From contig JAAEAF010003353.1 in NCBI GenBank assembly GCA_011037195.1, positions 26,259 through 90,258 on the forward strand: a stretch of DNA of 64,000 bases, in the 5' to 3' direction. Origin of the DNA: Triatoma infestans. Its lineage: Eukaryota; Arthropoda; Insecta; Hemiptera; Reduviidae. Below, in pieces: positions 22,045-34,362 of the stretch. The notes below the pieces were generated by a model. The model was not told the origin of the DNA. It was given only the letters and a program-made list of their open reading frames with translations, and did not search any database. The position numbers and the translations under genes were made by a program. Numbering within the stretch: position 1 is the stretch's first letter; every line of letters begins with the position of its first letter.

Positions 22045-22424
22045 TTTTTAAAAACCCATTTTTAATGTCAAATTAACATTTTTATTCATTCACATTTTTT
22101 TGGGGGGGGCTTTATACTTTGTGTTCATACTAATATAACCTTTTTCATACCTTTCTAAAAACATTCAACCGGTGTGATGTGCGACAGAAAGGTAAAATTA
22201 ACCATGAAAAATCATATGGCAATTCGCCCAACTGCTACGTCATCTGCCATAAGGTAACGCATCTCCCTACCATAATTTTACCTTTCTGTCACACATTACA
22301 GCGGTTGAGTGTTTTTAGAAAGGTATGAAGAAGGTTATATTAGTATGAACACAAAGTATAAAGCCCAAAAAAAAATGTGAATGAATAAAAATGTTAATTT
22401 GAAATTAAAAATTAGTTTTTAAAA
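22045..22424. mobile_element. MITE with about 155-bp inverted arms
   Basis: Left arm 22045..22200 and right arm 22272..22424 are near-perfect complements (ACATTTTTATTCATTCACAT .. ACCTTTCTGTC). The 70-bp centre repeats the unit at 21638..21703. No open frame; foldback structure. Confidence 0.85.
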
Positions 22425-24279
22425 TCCGCGATCTCTTAGGCCAAAACTTCCATTGTTAAAATATAACATTCTCTAGAAGTTTGTTACCAATTTTACAAAA
22501 TTACTTATTTATTTATTTATTAACATTATAAGTGTATTTCCCGTCAATATTAAAAAAAAAAGCCTTTATGTTATTGTTTCTTTAAACATTTATAGCAACA
22601 TTTATGATATGGAATTTTTTGAAGGTATGCAGTAAATAAGAACTTAGTACAACTCAAAAATCAATAACAAATAATGTAGTATACAGTAGATAAGCACGGT
22701 TGTGAATTTCCTGAAATAGCATTCAATGTGTTGTTGTATAGATTGGAATTGAGAGAGTGAGGTGACGGGGCGGGAGGGAGGAGTGTGGAAATGTTATGTA
22801 GGCGTACTATAGTGTGGTGAAGAAGGATGGAAAGAGGCGCTGATGTTGGAGGACAATCAATCACCGCCAGTGTGACATTGCCGCCACTTCTGCCTCCCTA
22901 CTTCACCGCCTCCAATGGATAGAACTATGGACCAGCGGGCCGGGGGGAGGAGCTTTGAAACCCACTATTCCTTCCCCACTGTGTCCACCTTACCACTCAC
23001 TATACTCACCATCATCCCACAGAATTCTCGTTCTCCGCAACCCGCACTTTTTAATTATGATGAAATATGATGCAGGTCTACTTTCGTTTTTTTTTCTTTC
23101 CCTTTACCCATTCTCTTCTATTCCATACTGCCAAACCTGAAGGGACTAGCTTTAATGAACCTCCAACGTCCAGGACTCTCTCTCTCTCTCTCTCTCTTTG
23201 TCAAACCTTTCGCTGTATAGGTGTGTCCATATTCTCGAGTGCTTGATAGGCAAGTTAAGTTTTTGCCGCAGTTATCGTCTCGCCTCCCCTTTTTACTGAA
23301 AGTTACTTTCTGAAAAGGCCCCACCAAACAAACATTTGTTTAACCTTGAATAAGCAAACTAAGTCAACTATTTGCTCGATTATGTACTTGATTATTTTTT
23401 TTTTTATTTTTTTGTCTAACATTAGATAAAATCTATATTTAGTGATGGAGTTTCTCATATTTTCTCTATGTCAGTTAAGCTGATTTAAAAAACAAAATAA
23501 TAATAATAATAATAATAATAAATTGTCTTTATCAACTTCAAATTTTACACACTTGACCTAACGTAAATACAGAGATAGAGGGGAATAACCCAGGCAGGTG
23601 ATAGAAGTGATTATATTGTGATTATATTATATAGTGTAGAAAGGAGCGCCAATAACATTGAACCGACCTCAAATAAATCTGATGTTTGACATCACAAGTT
23701 CCGTAGGCCTGCCTAAATTCTTATTTTTCCCCTGAAAACTGTTACAAAATGAAACTGATGATAGGTTTATAACTCTGTAATAAACTATCGCTATAGTCGT
23801 TTTAGAGAAAATTCCCTCCCTCCCCCCAAAAAACTCAAAAACCTATTCTGCGAAATCGCACTTCTAGTTAACCAATTTTTGCAAATTTGGAATTCCACCA
23901 GTGATCTGTATTATATTAAATAGATCGCAAAAAGCATCATATCTTATATTCAAGTGATACATTAAAGGAAAGCTTTGGGCTACTATTCCCCCTAGAACCC
24001 GCAACAAATCAATTGTATTAATATGTAAATTTTAATAAATTTGTGGACTGATGATGATGATGACCACCTTAGGTCGAAAGTCTCAAGGCAAAAATAAAAC
24101 ATAAAATAACTGAGTCGATTTTCTGTTACAAATCCACAATAGTATGTTTGTTATCTGCCTCCAGTTCTGATTTGAACGGTAGTTGGACGTTAAACACACC
24201 TGTAAAAAGAGGTATTAAAAAAGAAGTGTAAATTCTTACTAAATTATTTTGAGCTCGTCCTTTGAGAAGAAACAGTACT
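22425..24279. other. Intergenic; 22700..23330 is a candidate regulatory island
   Basis: No gene. 22700..23330 has higher G+C, no repeat signature and an ATCAATCA (TGATTGAT) site at 22856..22863, a match to Extradenticle/Hox composite sites. It also has (CT)n at 23167..23198. An (ATA)n run is near 23500. 23560..24250 has no recognisable content, apart from a hammerhead-like string near 24050 that I did not accept. Confidence 0.4.
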
Positions 24280-25312
24280 ATATAGGGGCTTTCCTTGATG
24301 TCTCTCAGGCTTTCAACAGGGTGTAGCACCCTGGACTGCTGTGGAAACTCAAAGGCATCCTACCATATACCTATTTCCTTATTCTTAAATCATACCTGAG
24401 TGACCGGTTTTGCCAAGTCTCTCAGGATTATTCCTTTTCTCCCTATTTCACTGTGAAAGCTGGAGTACCATAAGGTAGTATTCTAGGTCCAATTTTTTAT
24501 GTAATATACACTGCTGACCTTCCCCTATATCCTATAGTACAGTAACATCAACCTTCGCTGATGATACTGCTATTTTTTCCTTCCATACCTACGAACCTAT
24601 TACTGCCTCCAGTCACCTTCAAGATCATCTTTCCTTAATAGAAGAGTGGTGCGAAAAATGGAAGATAAAAGTTTGCGAAAAGAAATGTATTCACACCACG
24701 TTTACACTTCGTCACCCCCTCTGTCCTGGTGTTAAATTAAATAACACCTTCCTACCTACTGCTATCTTGGGTTATATATGGACAAATGACTAAGCTGGAA
24801 CCATACCAGGCTGAAAAGGATGGAGACTCTTAGACAAACGAACTAAACTAACTTTAAAAAATAAGCTTACTCTATCCATAACTTGACTACGACCAAAATG
24901 GATTTACGGATTAGAGATATGGGGCTCCACTAAGCATTCCTACGTTTACCGTATCCAATCCTTACAGTCCAAAATCCTACGAAAAATTACCAATGCTCCT
25001 TATTATGTCTCCAATAAAACCTTACATAATGACCTATCCATTCCATTTGTGTCCGATCTAATAAAATTCCGTTATCAAAGATACCATAACTCCTTGTCCC
25101 ATCATCATAATCCTTTGGTTCAACAACTTGCTAGTCAAATCTTACCCGATAATCCATCCCGACGCCTGAAGCGACCTTTTAAATTAACTTTAACGCCTTG
25201 AAGTAATACCACTAGGAATTTTCTTCTCATGTAAATCCTGTCATGTAAACCATTCACCACATTTGCTTATTGTATCTATTGTACAGTTGCAAATAAATCA
25301 TTGAAGGAGAAA
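24280..25312 (+). mobile_element. Jockey-type LINE, 5'-truncated, decayed
   Basis: The plus strand reads, across several frames, AFLDVSQAFNRV-HPGLLWKLK, SYLSDR, GVP-GSILGPIFYVIYTADLP and FADDTAIF, the reverse transcriptase core of Jockey-clade LINEs (FADD catalytic box about 24553), then the tail domain (IYGLEIWGSTK, QSLQSKILRKITNAPYYVSN). It ends with 'gcaaataaatcattgaaggag' and an A tail near 25310. Stops and frameshifts are many. Confidence 0.88.
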
Positions 25313-26348
25313 AAAAAATCTGTACAATAAACACTGTACAGTAAAAAACAATACAGTAAACACTGTAATGTTTACTATATGTTTTCTATTTGTTTCATGT
25401 TTACTGTATGCATTCTATTTGTTTCAGCTTTTATCCACACTAGGTAGACATATGCCAGGGGAGGACATAATTTCGAAGTGCAGTGAGATGCACGGTGCAA
25501 GAGTGGTTGGTTAGTGCAGATTGTAGAATATAGCTGTTTCAGTTGAGGTCTATGCTTTTTACAATTTTAAAATTGACCTGTCATCTCCAGGTAGTCTTGT
25601 GTCTAGGATTATACTAAGATGGGACACTCCTTGTTTTTTTTTGTTTCTAGGAGGGGCGCAGATTTTTGTTTTTTTTTTAGAAGGTTTAGCTGCAGTTTCC
25701 AATTCCTGAACCAGTATAATGACTAAGAATTGATGTCTCTAAGTCAAATTTTACAAACACTTGATTTAATGACTTTTGTTGGATGGGTTTGATGAGGCTG
25801 AAATATGTTTACATGTGAGAGTAAAGGTTGAAGAGTGCCATGACCAAGAATGTGTACAATAATAATCCCACTGAATTTATTGTCTAATACTGTAATGCGT
25901 TGCTGAATGTTACCAGGAGTATTCTGTTTTATAAAAAAGATCTTATAATTTGAGTAATAGTCAAATGTATTTATGTTTCTAAGTTGTAGTCCAGAATATT
26001 AGTCAAAGGTGGCATCTTTCAAGGAAATCTCGCCGCGCTGAAATTTTCTTTCCTTTAAGATTGTGTAAGCATAATGAGTTCTGTGATACTCATAAGTTAA
26101 TGACTGGTGACTGCTTGGTCTGATTCCAAAATTGATGAATTGGAATTATTGTATTCATTTAAGATTGTGTCAATCAAGTTTTTTTTAAGAGTGTTTATAG
26201 ATTTATTACTTTCCCTTATAATTTTTTGAGGAAATATTGTTATCGTATCCAATTTTTGAAATTCATATTGGAAATATTTTTAAGTCTCATAAATAGGACA
26301 TGAATGTTTCAATCCAAATCATTCCCAACCAAAAGTGCGACTGTACGT
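25313..26348. other. No gene seen
   Basis: Short ACTGTA-rich direct repeats at 25320..25420 just after the LINE tail; the rest is AT-rich without recognisable content. Confidence 0.4.
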
Positions 26349-26597
26349 TTTTTGTTTTTCTTTTAATTTAAGGCGCGTCATCAACATCTATGGTCGTTGG
26401 CGCCCGGAACCTTCTTAGTGCACTGCCGGCTTCCGGACGTGTTCTCGTTACAGACAACATTGTCCATCAACCGGACAGTGAGCTATAGGGGCTCGTAGGA
26501 AGAAAAAAATCTAAGAGCACCACAGCTGGACTCGAACCCACGTCCTCCGCGTGGGAATCCAGTACGCTAACATCTGAACTAATCTCTTCCCTGATTG
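26349..26597 (-). mobile_element. tRNA-derived SINE, copy 4
   Basis: Minus-strand copy: 3' end TTTAATTTAAGGCGCGTCAT (as read on plus), B box complement GGACTCGAACCC, A box region GTACGCTAACATCTGAACTA. Full length. Confidence 0.88.
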
Positions 26598-27689
26598 TAT
26601 GTTTTTTGTTGTTTTTTTCGCGATTATCTTCAAAACAGCTCCAACGATTTTCTTTAATCTTCTTGTCTTATCTGGGTTGTTCGCGCCCGAGGTGCTGTAC
26701 GTACTGCTTGGATATTCAATCAAACAAACATCAGACTCCAGCGCAACCTTTTGTTTGTACTGACTTAACAGCCGAAGTCGTAAGAAAAAATAAACCTATC
26801 TACACACTGTCACAAGCAGTGTCTCATTCGTAATATTTTCACTTACAGAAAAAGTAAAGTACTTTAAAATTAGGTGGTGCCATTTTTACTTTCTCTTATT
26901 TACATTTATTTAGATATCTCGTTTCATACTCTTGCGTTTTAGTTATCTTTTTCTTTCACTCAAATTCTATCGTTAAGAATCTCCCTCTTAGCACAATTTT
27001 AATTAAGTTGTAGAGTTGATAATATAATGGTAAAGAACCAGTAGGAGAAGAAGAAACTGGAAGGGAGTAATGTCTCGGAGAGAAGAAAGTAAGAATAATG
27101 AATCCGTTAATGGTTGTATCTGTCGAGGTGGCAGTGGAAACTCGAAGTTCAAAACTCAATCTAGTTCAAACTTCCTTCACTAACTATATCTATAGGTTGG
27201 GGAAGAAGTAGAAGAAGAAGTGGAAAGGATGATAATTGGAGGGGTCCTATCCGGTAGTAGTGTGAACTAAAGAGCTGGTTGCAATACCAAGGAGAGTGGA
27301 TATTTCATTGGAGTAGAAAATTGGATAAGGAAAGGCAATGTCTGGATGATCCCGGGGGGATAATTATATTGTCTTTTCCTTTTCATCGAACACTTTTCAA
27401 CGAAAAGTTTCCACTAAGTTTATTGAGTGATCTCATCTTTGTTTTTTTTTTTTCACATCTTTTTATGTCTAAGAAAACTGAAGCCATATCTCAGTAGTCT
27501 GATAAATATTAATAATCGAAATAGACAATTCAAATATTCTTAACCAGCGAGTCCATGTCATTAACTTCGTATCAACAAATAAAATAAAATCCACAGACAT
27601 GCTTACTTTTCCAGATTTTTATTTACCTTCGTTGCGCAAATAATCAATTTCATCAAATACCTGGTGTTTTCTTTGACATTCATTTCAGT
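26598..27689. other. Intergenic, no gene; single-copy-looking stretch
   Basis: 26840..27500 shows no mobile-element signature and has more G than the surroundings (GAAGAAGAAG-rich). It is a candidate for conserved non-coding DNA, unproven. Confidence 0.35.
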
Positions 27690-27960
27690 TATTCTCTCTT
27701 GCAATAACTCCGTACTCGATTTTATTGTCATCGAACGGTTTCGGACATATCAGGATATCTACACAAAATTGATTACGCAGACTTGCACAGAGTAAAATCA
27801 GTTTACACACTATATGTGTAAACTGATTTTGTTCTGTACAACTCTGTATTATCACAACTATATTTTATATTTAGACAAGTGGTTGCTGGCTGAATCCCTG
27901 AAACAGATCGATGTTCAGAAAATGAAACAGGCTACCATGGAAAAAATCACTGGTATAAAA
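27690..27960. mobile_element. Family A palindromic repeat, copy 3 (very degenerate)
   Basis: Keeps the ACTTGCACAGAG and GTTTACACACTATATGTGTA inner palindrome, a damaged minus core (ATCGAACGGTTTCGGACATA on plus) and the AATGAAACAGGCTACCATGG end. No functional hammerhead. Confidence 0.7.
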
Positions 27961-28090
27961 TATAAAATCGTCAAAGGTTTAATAAGCAAAAAGTTTATAT
28001 TACTTGTAACTTCAATTCAAAAATAAAAAACATTTGATAGTTTGATATGTAGCATAATTTTCTATATATTATGTCATTTTCAAATCTTTG

Positions 28091-28360
28091 TAGGAAAGGG
28101 ATTAGCTCAGTGGTTAGCGTACTGGACTCCCACGCGGAGGACCCGGGTTCTAGTCCAGCTGTGCTGCCCTTAGATTTTTTTTCTTCCTAGGAGCTCACTG
28201 TCCGGACAGGATCTTGTCCTTCTTCCGGACAGCTCACTGTCCGGTGATGGACAGTGTTGTCTGTATCGAGAGAACACTGCCCGGAGGCTGGCAGTGCACT
28301 GAGAAGGCTCCGGGCGCCAACGACCATAGATGTTGAGGCGCCTTAAATAAAAAAAAATCT
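28091..28360 (+). mobile_element. tRNA-derived SINE, copy 5, with internal duplication
   Basis: Best-preserved A box (TTAGCTCAGTGGTTAGCG), B box GGTTCTAGTCC, body and GCGCCTTAAAT end. An extra 'gagctcactgtccggacagg..' segment near 28190..28235 duplicates the AGCTCACTGTCCGG block. Full length. Confidence 0.9.
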
Positions 28361-30649
28361 TTGTGATAACTATATTACACACATCCTCTCTAATACTAAT
28401 CTACCCTCAGTAGCTCCTCTAATCCTGTTCAGAACTCTCAGTTTAATTATTTTTGATCTGCCTTTTTTCACACCATAGTCATTATGGCAATCTATAGTTT
28501 CTGCTTTCAAACATCATTAGTGGGTATGCTGCTTCCAGAGCTGCTTTCTTTACCATATAAAATGTTTAATTGTTCATAACTATTATATCTAGATGTTCAA
28601 GTAAGCATAAATCCTTAAGATATTTAATGCGGCCCGATTAAAGTTAAAAAAATACATAACATTTTTTTATTATCCGGTCTATTGCTGTTTATTAAATGTT
28701 GAGAGAACCATCCGTCTGAATAAATCTGCCAGTCATCCGTCATTATAGTACGTTCTGAGGTAACGCCATCCTGATACATCGGAGGATTTCTTCTAATGGG
28801 AGTAAGTAATTCGAAGCCGCGAGCTTCATGACAGAGCCGCTTTCAGATTTACTAGGCCTGCTTTAAAGGATGAAGCTGCAAGACATGCTATAACCATTGA
28901 GGATGCACAATGGAACTCCTAGTGTAGCGATGGAATGAGGCTTATATCACCTCTTTGTTTAATTTTATCTACATCTTAGAGGGCACAGGTGAGTCCTACA
29001 ATTTCATTTTCAATTTGAAATCTTTCTGCTCTTCTTGGACGCCAAGATCTTGTCGCCTAAGTTGGAACTCTAGTACTTTCAAGTATATGATATAAATCTC
29101 ATAAATAGACATGTGACATAATTTTATATTTGTAAATTTCAAATCTTTTTCACAACTAAATTAAATTTCAATGTCTAATCCAGAGGATCCCCCAACTTTT
29201 GGTCTGCTCGCTGGATTCAGCGTTAAGACAATTTCATGCGTCTTGCTTTACCCTATTTCAGCGCTGATATCCCATTTTAAAACGTTGATAGCTTATGTTC
29301 AAAACATTGAAGGTGATCTTGAGCCTTTCAGCAATCCAACTAGCCTGCTTCATGTAGATCGATGGGAATATGTCTGGATATATCAAGAACTAGGGGTTAA
29401 CAGCCAACTTGGATTATTGGCCCAACCTGAGTTGCTTATCCAGTTTACCTTAGTATATGTGATGGAATGTGAATGACACAGTCTCTTCACGAGATGGTGT
29501 CGAACCAGCCTCCTTAGATTGGATAACTCCAAGCTAAACACGCCATCCCTTTAGAGTACAAAATTAGCCATCAATGGTCTCAAAGCCTATCAGTGCCTTA
29601 CGGGTTTGTTGCACCCCAGTGTATAGGTCAGTTTGTGTGTAACATATTGCGGAGGATATATTCTGTACCTGATATATGCTAATTTGTTGACCTGATATTG
29701 AAAGGTACTACAAAATTAGCGTTTCATGCTTTACATTATTTTTTTCAGTCGCCAGAACTTCAACTTCAAGGGCTCTCTATTTAACGTAAATATCCCTAAG
29801 TGGTCTTTCGACGAAAAAAAATTAACAGCTTGGTTTATAGTTATTTGACTTCTTTTCAACTTCATAAGATTCTTAATTCTGCGAAAAATCTGGTTTGAAC
29901 CAAATTGCTGTTTTTATAATTGTACTTAAGTTGTTACTAACTGTTGCTGTTTTGTATAAAAAAAAAAAGAATGTAGGTTAATTTTTGATTAGCTAATCAG
30001 ACTTCCTCCCTAAGTTATAAGGAACTGTGTAACCAAAAGCTTCATCTCCTTCGGTGCTGATTTAAACGTAAATAGGTACTTAATTTTGACGGTTCAAAAT
30101 GAAAATGTATCCAAATACAAAATTTTGATACTATGAAATTGTTACTTCAATTTTGAATATTTTTCAATTAAAAAAACGTAGTATGAAACATCCAGCAGAC
30201 TTGCAATTATCTTAGTGTAATTAATTCAATTATAATTGATACATTTTCCTCAAAAGTGAAATTCACACTAAAGGTCTAGTTAGCTTTAACAAGAAAGGAA
30301 AGCGTGCCATGATAACATTGCAGTCCAGCAATCAGCCACTCCATAAAACCCATACAACACTTGAAATCCAATGATAGATATTTTCCAGATTCATCCTAAA
30401 ATCAATTTTTCCAGAATAATGTTTCATATTAAGACAGGAAATATGTGCAGTTAGCGTCCAGTTTAATGACACTAACTAGGTGGAACCGTTTTCTAGAAAG
30501 TTCCGAAAAACTGAGAGTCCTAACTATAAAATCCATACCAATTCAACCAATTTTCTTTAAAAGTGGAATTCTAACCATGCTTTCAATGTTACTTAATATT
30601 ATATAGACGTTAGTAAAGCCAACCGTACAGGCCTTTTTGAATCTGATTA
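28361..30649. other. Intergenic, possible LINE scraps; one unassigned ORF
   Basis: 28650..28800 on the minus strand gives MTDDWQIYSDGW, faintly like an RNase H start, too short to call. 29171..29476 (+) is a 101-codon ATG frame (MSNPEDPPTFGLLAG..) with no recognisable domain. 29640..30600 is AT-rich with nothing recognised. Confidence 0.35.
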
Positions 30650-31940
30650 ATATGCAAATTGTGCAAATTACAGAGGAATAGCACTTCTGCAGACGCTGTA
30701 TAAGGTTCTTTCTGTAGCAATAAATAACAGATTAACCGTGTGGTGTGTGAAAAAACGATCGGAGAATACCACTGCGGTTTTAAAAAGAACCGATCAACTA
30801 CAGGTCTTATATTTTTAGTAAGGCAGTTGTTTGAAAAAATATTAATGTAACATAGACCTCATAATGTTTCGTCGATTGCAAGCAAGCCTATGATTCTTTG
30901 CACAGAATGGAACTAGTGAAAGCCATGAGAGGTTTGGGAATCCCAATCAAGTTGATAGTCCTGGCAGAAATGACTTTGAAAGAAACAAAATGCCGGGTGA
31001 AAGTACAAAATGTCCTCTCTGATAGTTTCTCTGTCACTAATGGTTTGAGGCAGGGAGACCCGCTAGCATTGTTTAATCTGGCATTGGAATGGGCAATAAG
31101 AGCAATAAGGACCAACCCTAAAGGTACTCTTTGTAATAGACTGGCCCAACACCTCGGGTATGCAAACTATTTACTCATCACTGGGCGCACTAAAGCAGCA
31201 TTGGAAGGGGCCCTGGAAGAATATGAAAGAAAGGCTATGACTCTTGGCTTGAGAGTCAACGAACTAAAAACTGTTTACATGAGATCATCCAGGAACCAAG
31301 CTGCGATGCCTGAGAAGGTGAAAATTAATGCTCATGAGTTCTTAACTGGAGATAGTTTCAAATACCTGAGAGCGGTTGTGATGAACAGAAATGAAATACA
31401 AGCCGAAATTAAAGCACGAACAGATGCTGACAACATATGCTTATTTGCATTAGCGAAGGCTGTTCGCTTTAGAGTTTTGTCACGTGATGCCAAGGTTCTA
31501 ATATATAGAACTATAATAAGACCAGTTGTAACGTATGCTAGTGAGACTGGGTACTGTCTAAAGAGAGCGAAAGGTTGCTAAGAAAGATATTTGACCCAAG
31601 CTTTGTGAACGGCTAGTGGAGGATTAGGAAAAATGAAGAATTGTACCAGCTGTACAAGAATGAAGACATGGTGACCTTTATAAAGAAAGGTCGTCTCCGC
31701 TGGTTAGGTCATATGGAGAGAATGGAGGAGGTTAGACTGCCCAAAAGGCTCCTCTATGGTCGACCCGGCGGTGCTCGCCGGAGAGGAAGACCTCGCTTGC
31801 GTAGGTTGGACGATCTCCAAGATTAGCTCACCTCAATGGGTGTTAGGCGGTGGAGAATGAAGGCCAAAGACAGGGATGTATGGCAGAAGCTTGTGGACGA
31901 AGCCCGAGTCCTTTAGGACTGTAGTGCCATAATAATAACA
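30650..31940 (+). mobile_element. RTE-like LINE, 5'-truncated reverse transcriptase and C-terminus
   Basis: Reading starts with NYRGIALLQTLYKVLSVAI (about 30665), passes through the VDCKQAYDS region (about 30870..30897), then a 227-codon frame 30898..31581: LVKAMRGLGIPIKLI, GLRQGDPLALFNLALEWAIR, LGYANYLLI (a YADD box degraded to YANY), GLRVNELKTVYM. A shifted frame ends with LRWLGHMERMEEVRLPKRLL and GRPGGARRRGRPRLRRLDD, typical of RTE-like LINEs. Ends near 31918..31940 with an ATA-rich tail. Catalytic aspartates are lost, so inactive. Confidence 0.88.
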
Positions 31941-32549
31941 ATATGCAAATTTATAGAAATTAGTTAGTGCCACTTTGAGAAAACCCTGGAAATGAGAGAA
32001 AAAATTTAAATATAGAGGCACTACTAGTAAATTAATTTTTGATCGAAACTTTAGAAACGAATGCGACTTAATATATGGCTGGAATTGTTGGTTTGAGCTT
32101 CCCGGGAATTAGCATTTTTTTTTAGATATTTTGTTCATAACATTATATATATATATATATATTGAAAAACACTTGAGTTACCAGGTTGAGACGACGTCAG
32201 TGATTTCCAGCAATCACTAACACGGTTTCAACCCGGAAACTTGAAGTGTTTCCATGAAAAATGGCCGGGAAAACCTAAAAGATCATATATTATACAATGT
32301 TACGTGTTAGGCCTACACGTCTGGACTAGTACGTAATTACATATTAATCCAACATTAATGTCTTTATGGTGGAACAATTAACAACACACTCACACACACT
32401 AAAACACAATTCAAAACTCAAGATAATTTTCTCTGAATACAGTCTTTTTTTCCCCCCAAATTATTAGAATAATAATAATGATAATTTATATGATCATGTA
32501 TTCGTATATTCTCACCAGATGTAGATTACTGTAGGAGATTATCGCACTG
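31941..32549. other. No gene seen
   Basis: AT-rich with (TA)n at 32145..32162 and a GC-richer patch at 32180..32280; nothing recognised. Confidence 0.4.
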
Positions 32550-32760
32550 TGACCTGGAAGATCTATTGTACCGCCTGGAATCTTCTCAGTGCGCTGCCGG
32601 CCTCCAAGTAGTATTCTCTAGGTACAGACAATACTGCACCGTATAGTGAGTTGTAGAGGCTCCTAGGAAGAGTAAATCTAAGGGCAGCATGCTGCATTCA
32701 AACCCGGAACCTCCGCGTTGCTAGTCCAGCCTGCTGCCACTGAGCTAATTCCTTCCTTCT
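32550..32760 (-). mobile_element. tRNA-derived SINE, copy 6 (diverged)
   Basis: Minus-strand copy with AGTGCGCTGCCGGCCTCC, AGGCTCCTAGGAAGA, the B box complement TTCAAACCC and ACTGAGCTAATTCCTTCC at its 5' end. The 3' end is truncated. Confidence 0.8.
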
Positions 32761-33198
32761 CCCTTGGCTTACGCCAATTAACTAGGACGGATACCCTAGT
32801 TTGTGTACTGTGTTTGTCCTTGTCTGTAAAGTGAAGAGTGTATGTAGTTTAAGTGTATCGTGCACTGTTCTGACGAAGTACACATGGAATACTGAGCTGT
32901 GGTAGCCCGTGGGGTCGCTACTCCCCCAAGTAACTGCAAGCAACAGATACCCCTTGCGAGCAATATTCCTCACTAAATAATTTATATTTTTGCCAACTTA
33001 TCACAAGAATATTATATAATGTACCATTTGCCAAAAAAGTGCTTCCTAGAGATTTCCAAAAACATATCTATTTGCGATAAAAATGCTCGATTTCGAAAAT
33101 TTTGACACAATTATCAATCGAATAGTTAGTTCGAATGAATAGTTAGTTCTTCAGGTAACATCTTGGCATGTGATAAACTTGAACTAATTGTACTTGCA
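32761..33198. other. No gene seen
   Basis: Unassigned DNA; 33060..33130 has short matches to the GT-containing repeat ('cgaaaattttgacac'). Confidence 0.4.
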
Positions 33199-34012
33199 GA
33201 CAAAAAAAAATCAAAATTAGAGCACACTCTTAGCCACCCTACCTAACGCATAGCGCCAAAACCGGTGCCTATGGTCACTTAGCCTTGCCTACATAGTAGG
33301 CAAGTTTCCATCCCTGCCACGTGGAGGCGGACCTCTACATATCCGTCTAGTCCGGCACATTACCGCTACTTCTCGAGCAAACTCAACGAAGTCTTTAAAA
33401 TTGTCAGCACTTCTCATTAACTCTTTACAATCTTCCGGCCAGTTCTCTCCCCTCCTTATCAGCTTGAATTCCTTGTGGATTCTTGCCTCATCGAGGAGAG
33501 GACACCGAAGAGAACGTGATACACTGTATCCTGTTCACCGCATTCGCAATTCGATGAATCTTTCAATCCCAGCTCATGGAGCTTAGAATTGAACTCCCCA
33601 TGGCCCCGTAAAATATTGCGTTACGGTTTGGGGATAGCTCCAGCCATCGAATCGACAGTCTGTGATGCAAATTAGGGAAGAACTCGTATGCGATTCTCCC
33701 TATCTCTGCTTCATCCCAGCGTCTTTGCCACTTCCCAATCTCGTACTCTCGGATCTTTTTCTTTACAAGAGTTGGAGGCGTCTGTCTGGACAGTTCCTCA
33801 CCATCAAGAACAATCATTACCCCTTTTCTATACTTATGGGTAAGGGCTCTCATCTCTACAAGGAGATCAAGCGGCAACACACCAGCGACCACCGGTAAAA
33901 AGGCCGTGGATAATATCGCATAGGCCCTTGTTACTGAGCACAAAATGGCTCTTTGCATTCGCAACAGAGTGCCGCTATACGACTGACTGCATGTCAAGCT
34001 TGTCGGCCCAAC
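33199..34012 (-). mobile_element. R1-clade-like LINE 3' end, copy 1
   Basis: On the minus strand, 33997..33563 encodes LRMQRAILCSVTRAYAILST, VVAGVLPLDLLVEMRAL and a KWQRRWDE segment, typical of the region after the reverse transcriptase in R1-type LINEs. It continues in other frames through the ELGLKDSSNCECGEQDTVYH-type Cys/His end. Its 3' terminus lies near 33199 next to an A/T run. Confidence 0.78.
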
Positions 34013-34018
34013 AGGTCT

Positions 34019-34362
34019 GCAGACAAAAATTCAAAATTAAGCACACTCCTGGCCACCGTACCTAGCGCTTAGCGCCAAAACCGGTGCCTATGGTCACATA
34101 GCCTTGGCTACTATGTAGGCAAGTTACCATCCCTGCCACGTGGAGGCGGACCTCTACATATTCGTCTAGTCCGGCGCATTACCGTTACTTCTCGAGTAAA
34201 CTGAACAAAGTCTAAAATTTTGAGCACTTTTCACTAACACTTTACATTCTCCCGGCCAATTCTCTCCCCTCCTTTTCAGCTTGAATTCCTATATATTGCC
34301 TGTCGAGGAGAGAACATCGAAAGAGAACGTGATGCACTGTGTCCTGTTCACGCAACTATTGG
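34019..34362 (-). mobile_element. R1-clade-like LINE 3' end, copy 2 (shorter, in tandem)
   Basis: Nearly the same as 33205..33540 (TAGCGCCAAAACCGGTGCCT, CACGTGGAGGCGGACCTCTA, AGAACGTGATRCACTGT). It begins directly where copy 1 stops, preceded by the same 'tgcagacaaaa' string. Two 3' ends sit head-to-tail on the same strand. Confidence 0.8.

Noticed and set aside
24045..24090. CTGATGA..GACC/GGTC..GAAA string like a hammerhead
   Set aside because: Seven extra bases separate the core from stem II and no stem III or stem I partner could be drawn. It may be a relic of another ribozyme-bearing repeat, but support is too weak.
29171..29476. 101-codon ATG frame as a possible new gene
   Set aside because: No recognisable domain, no splice signals or neighbours to support it, and surrounded by element debris; kept only as an unassigned frame in the gap entry.
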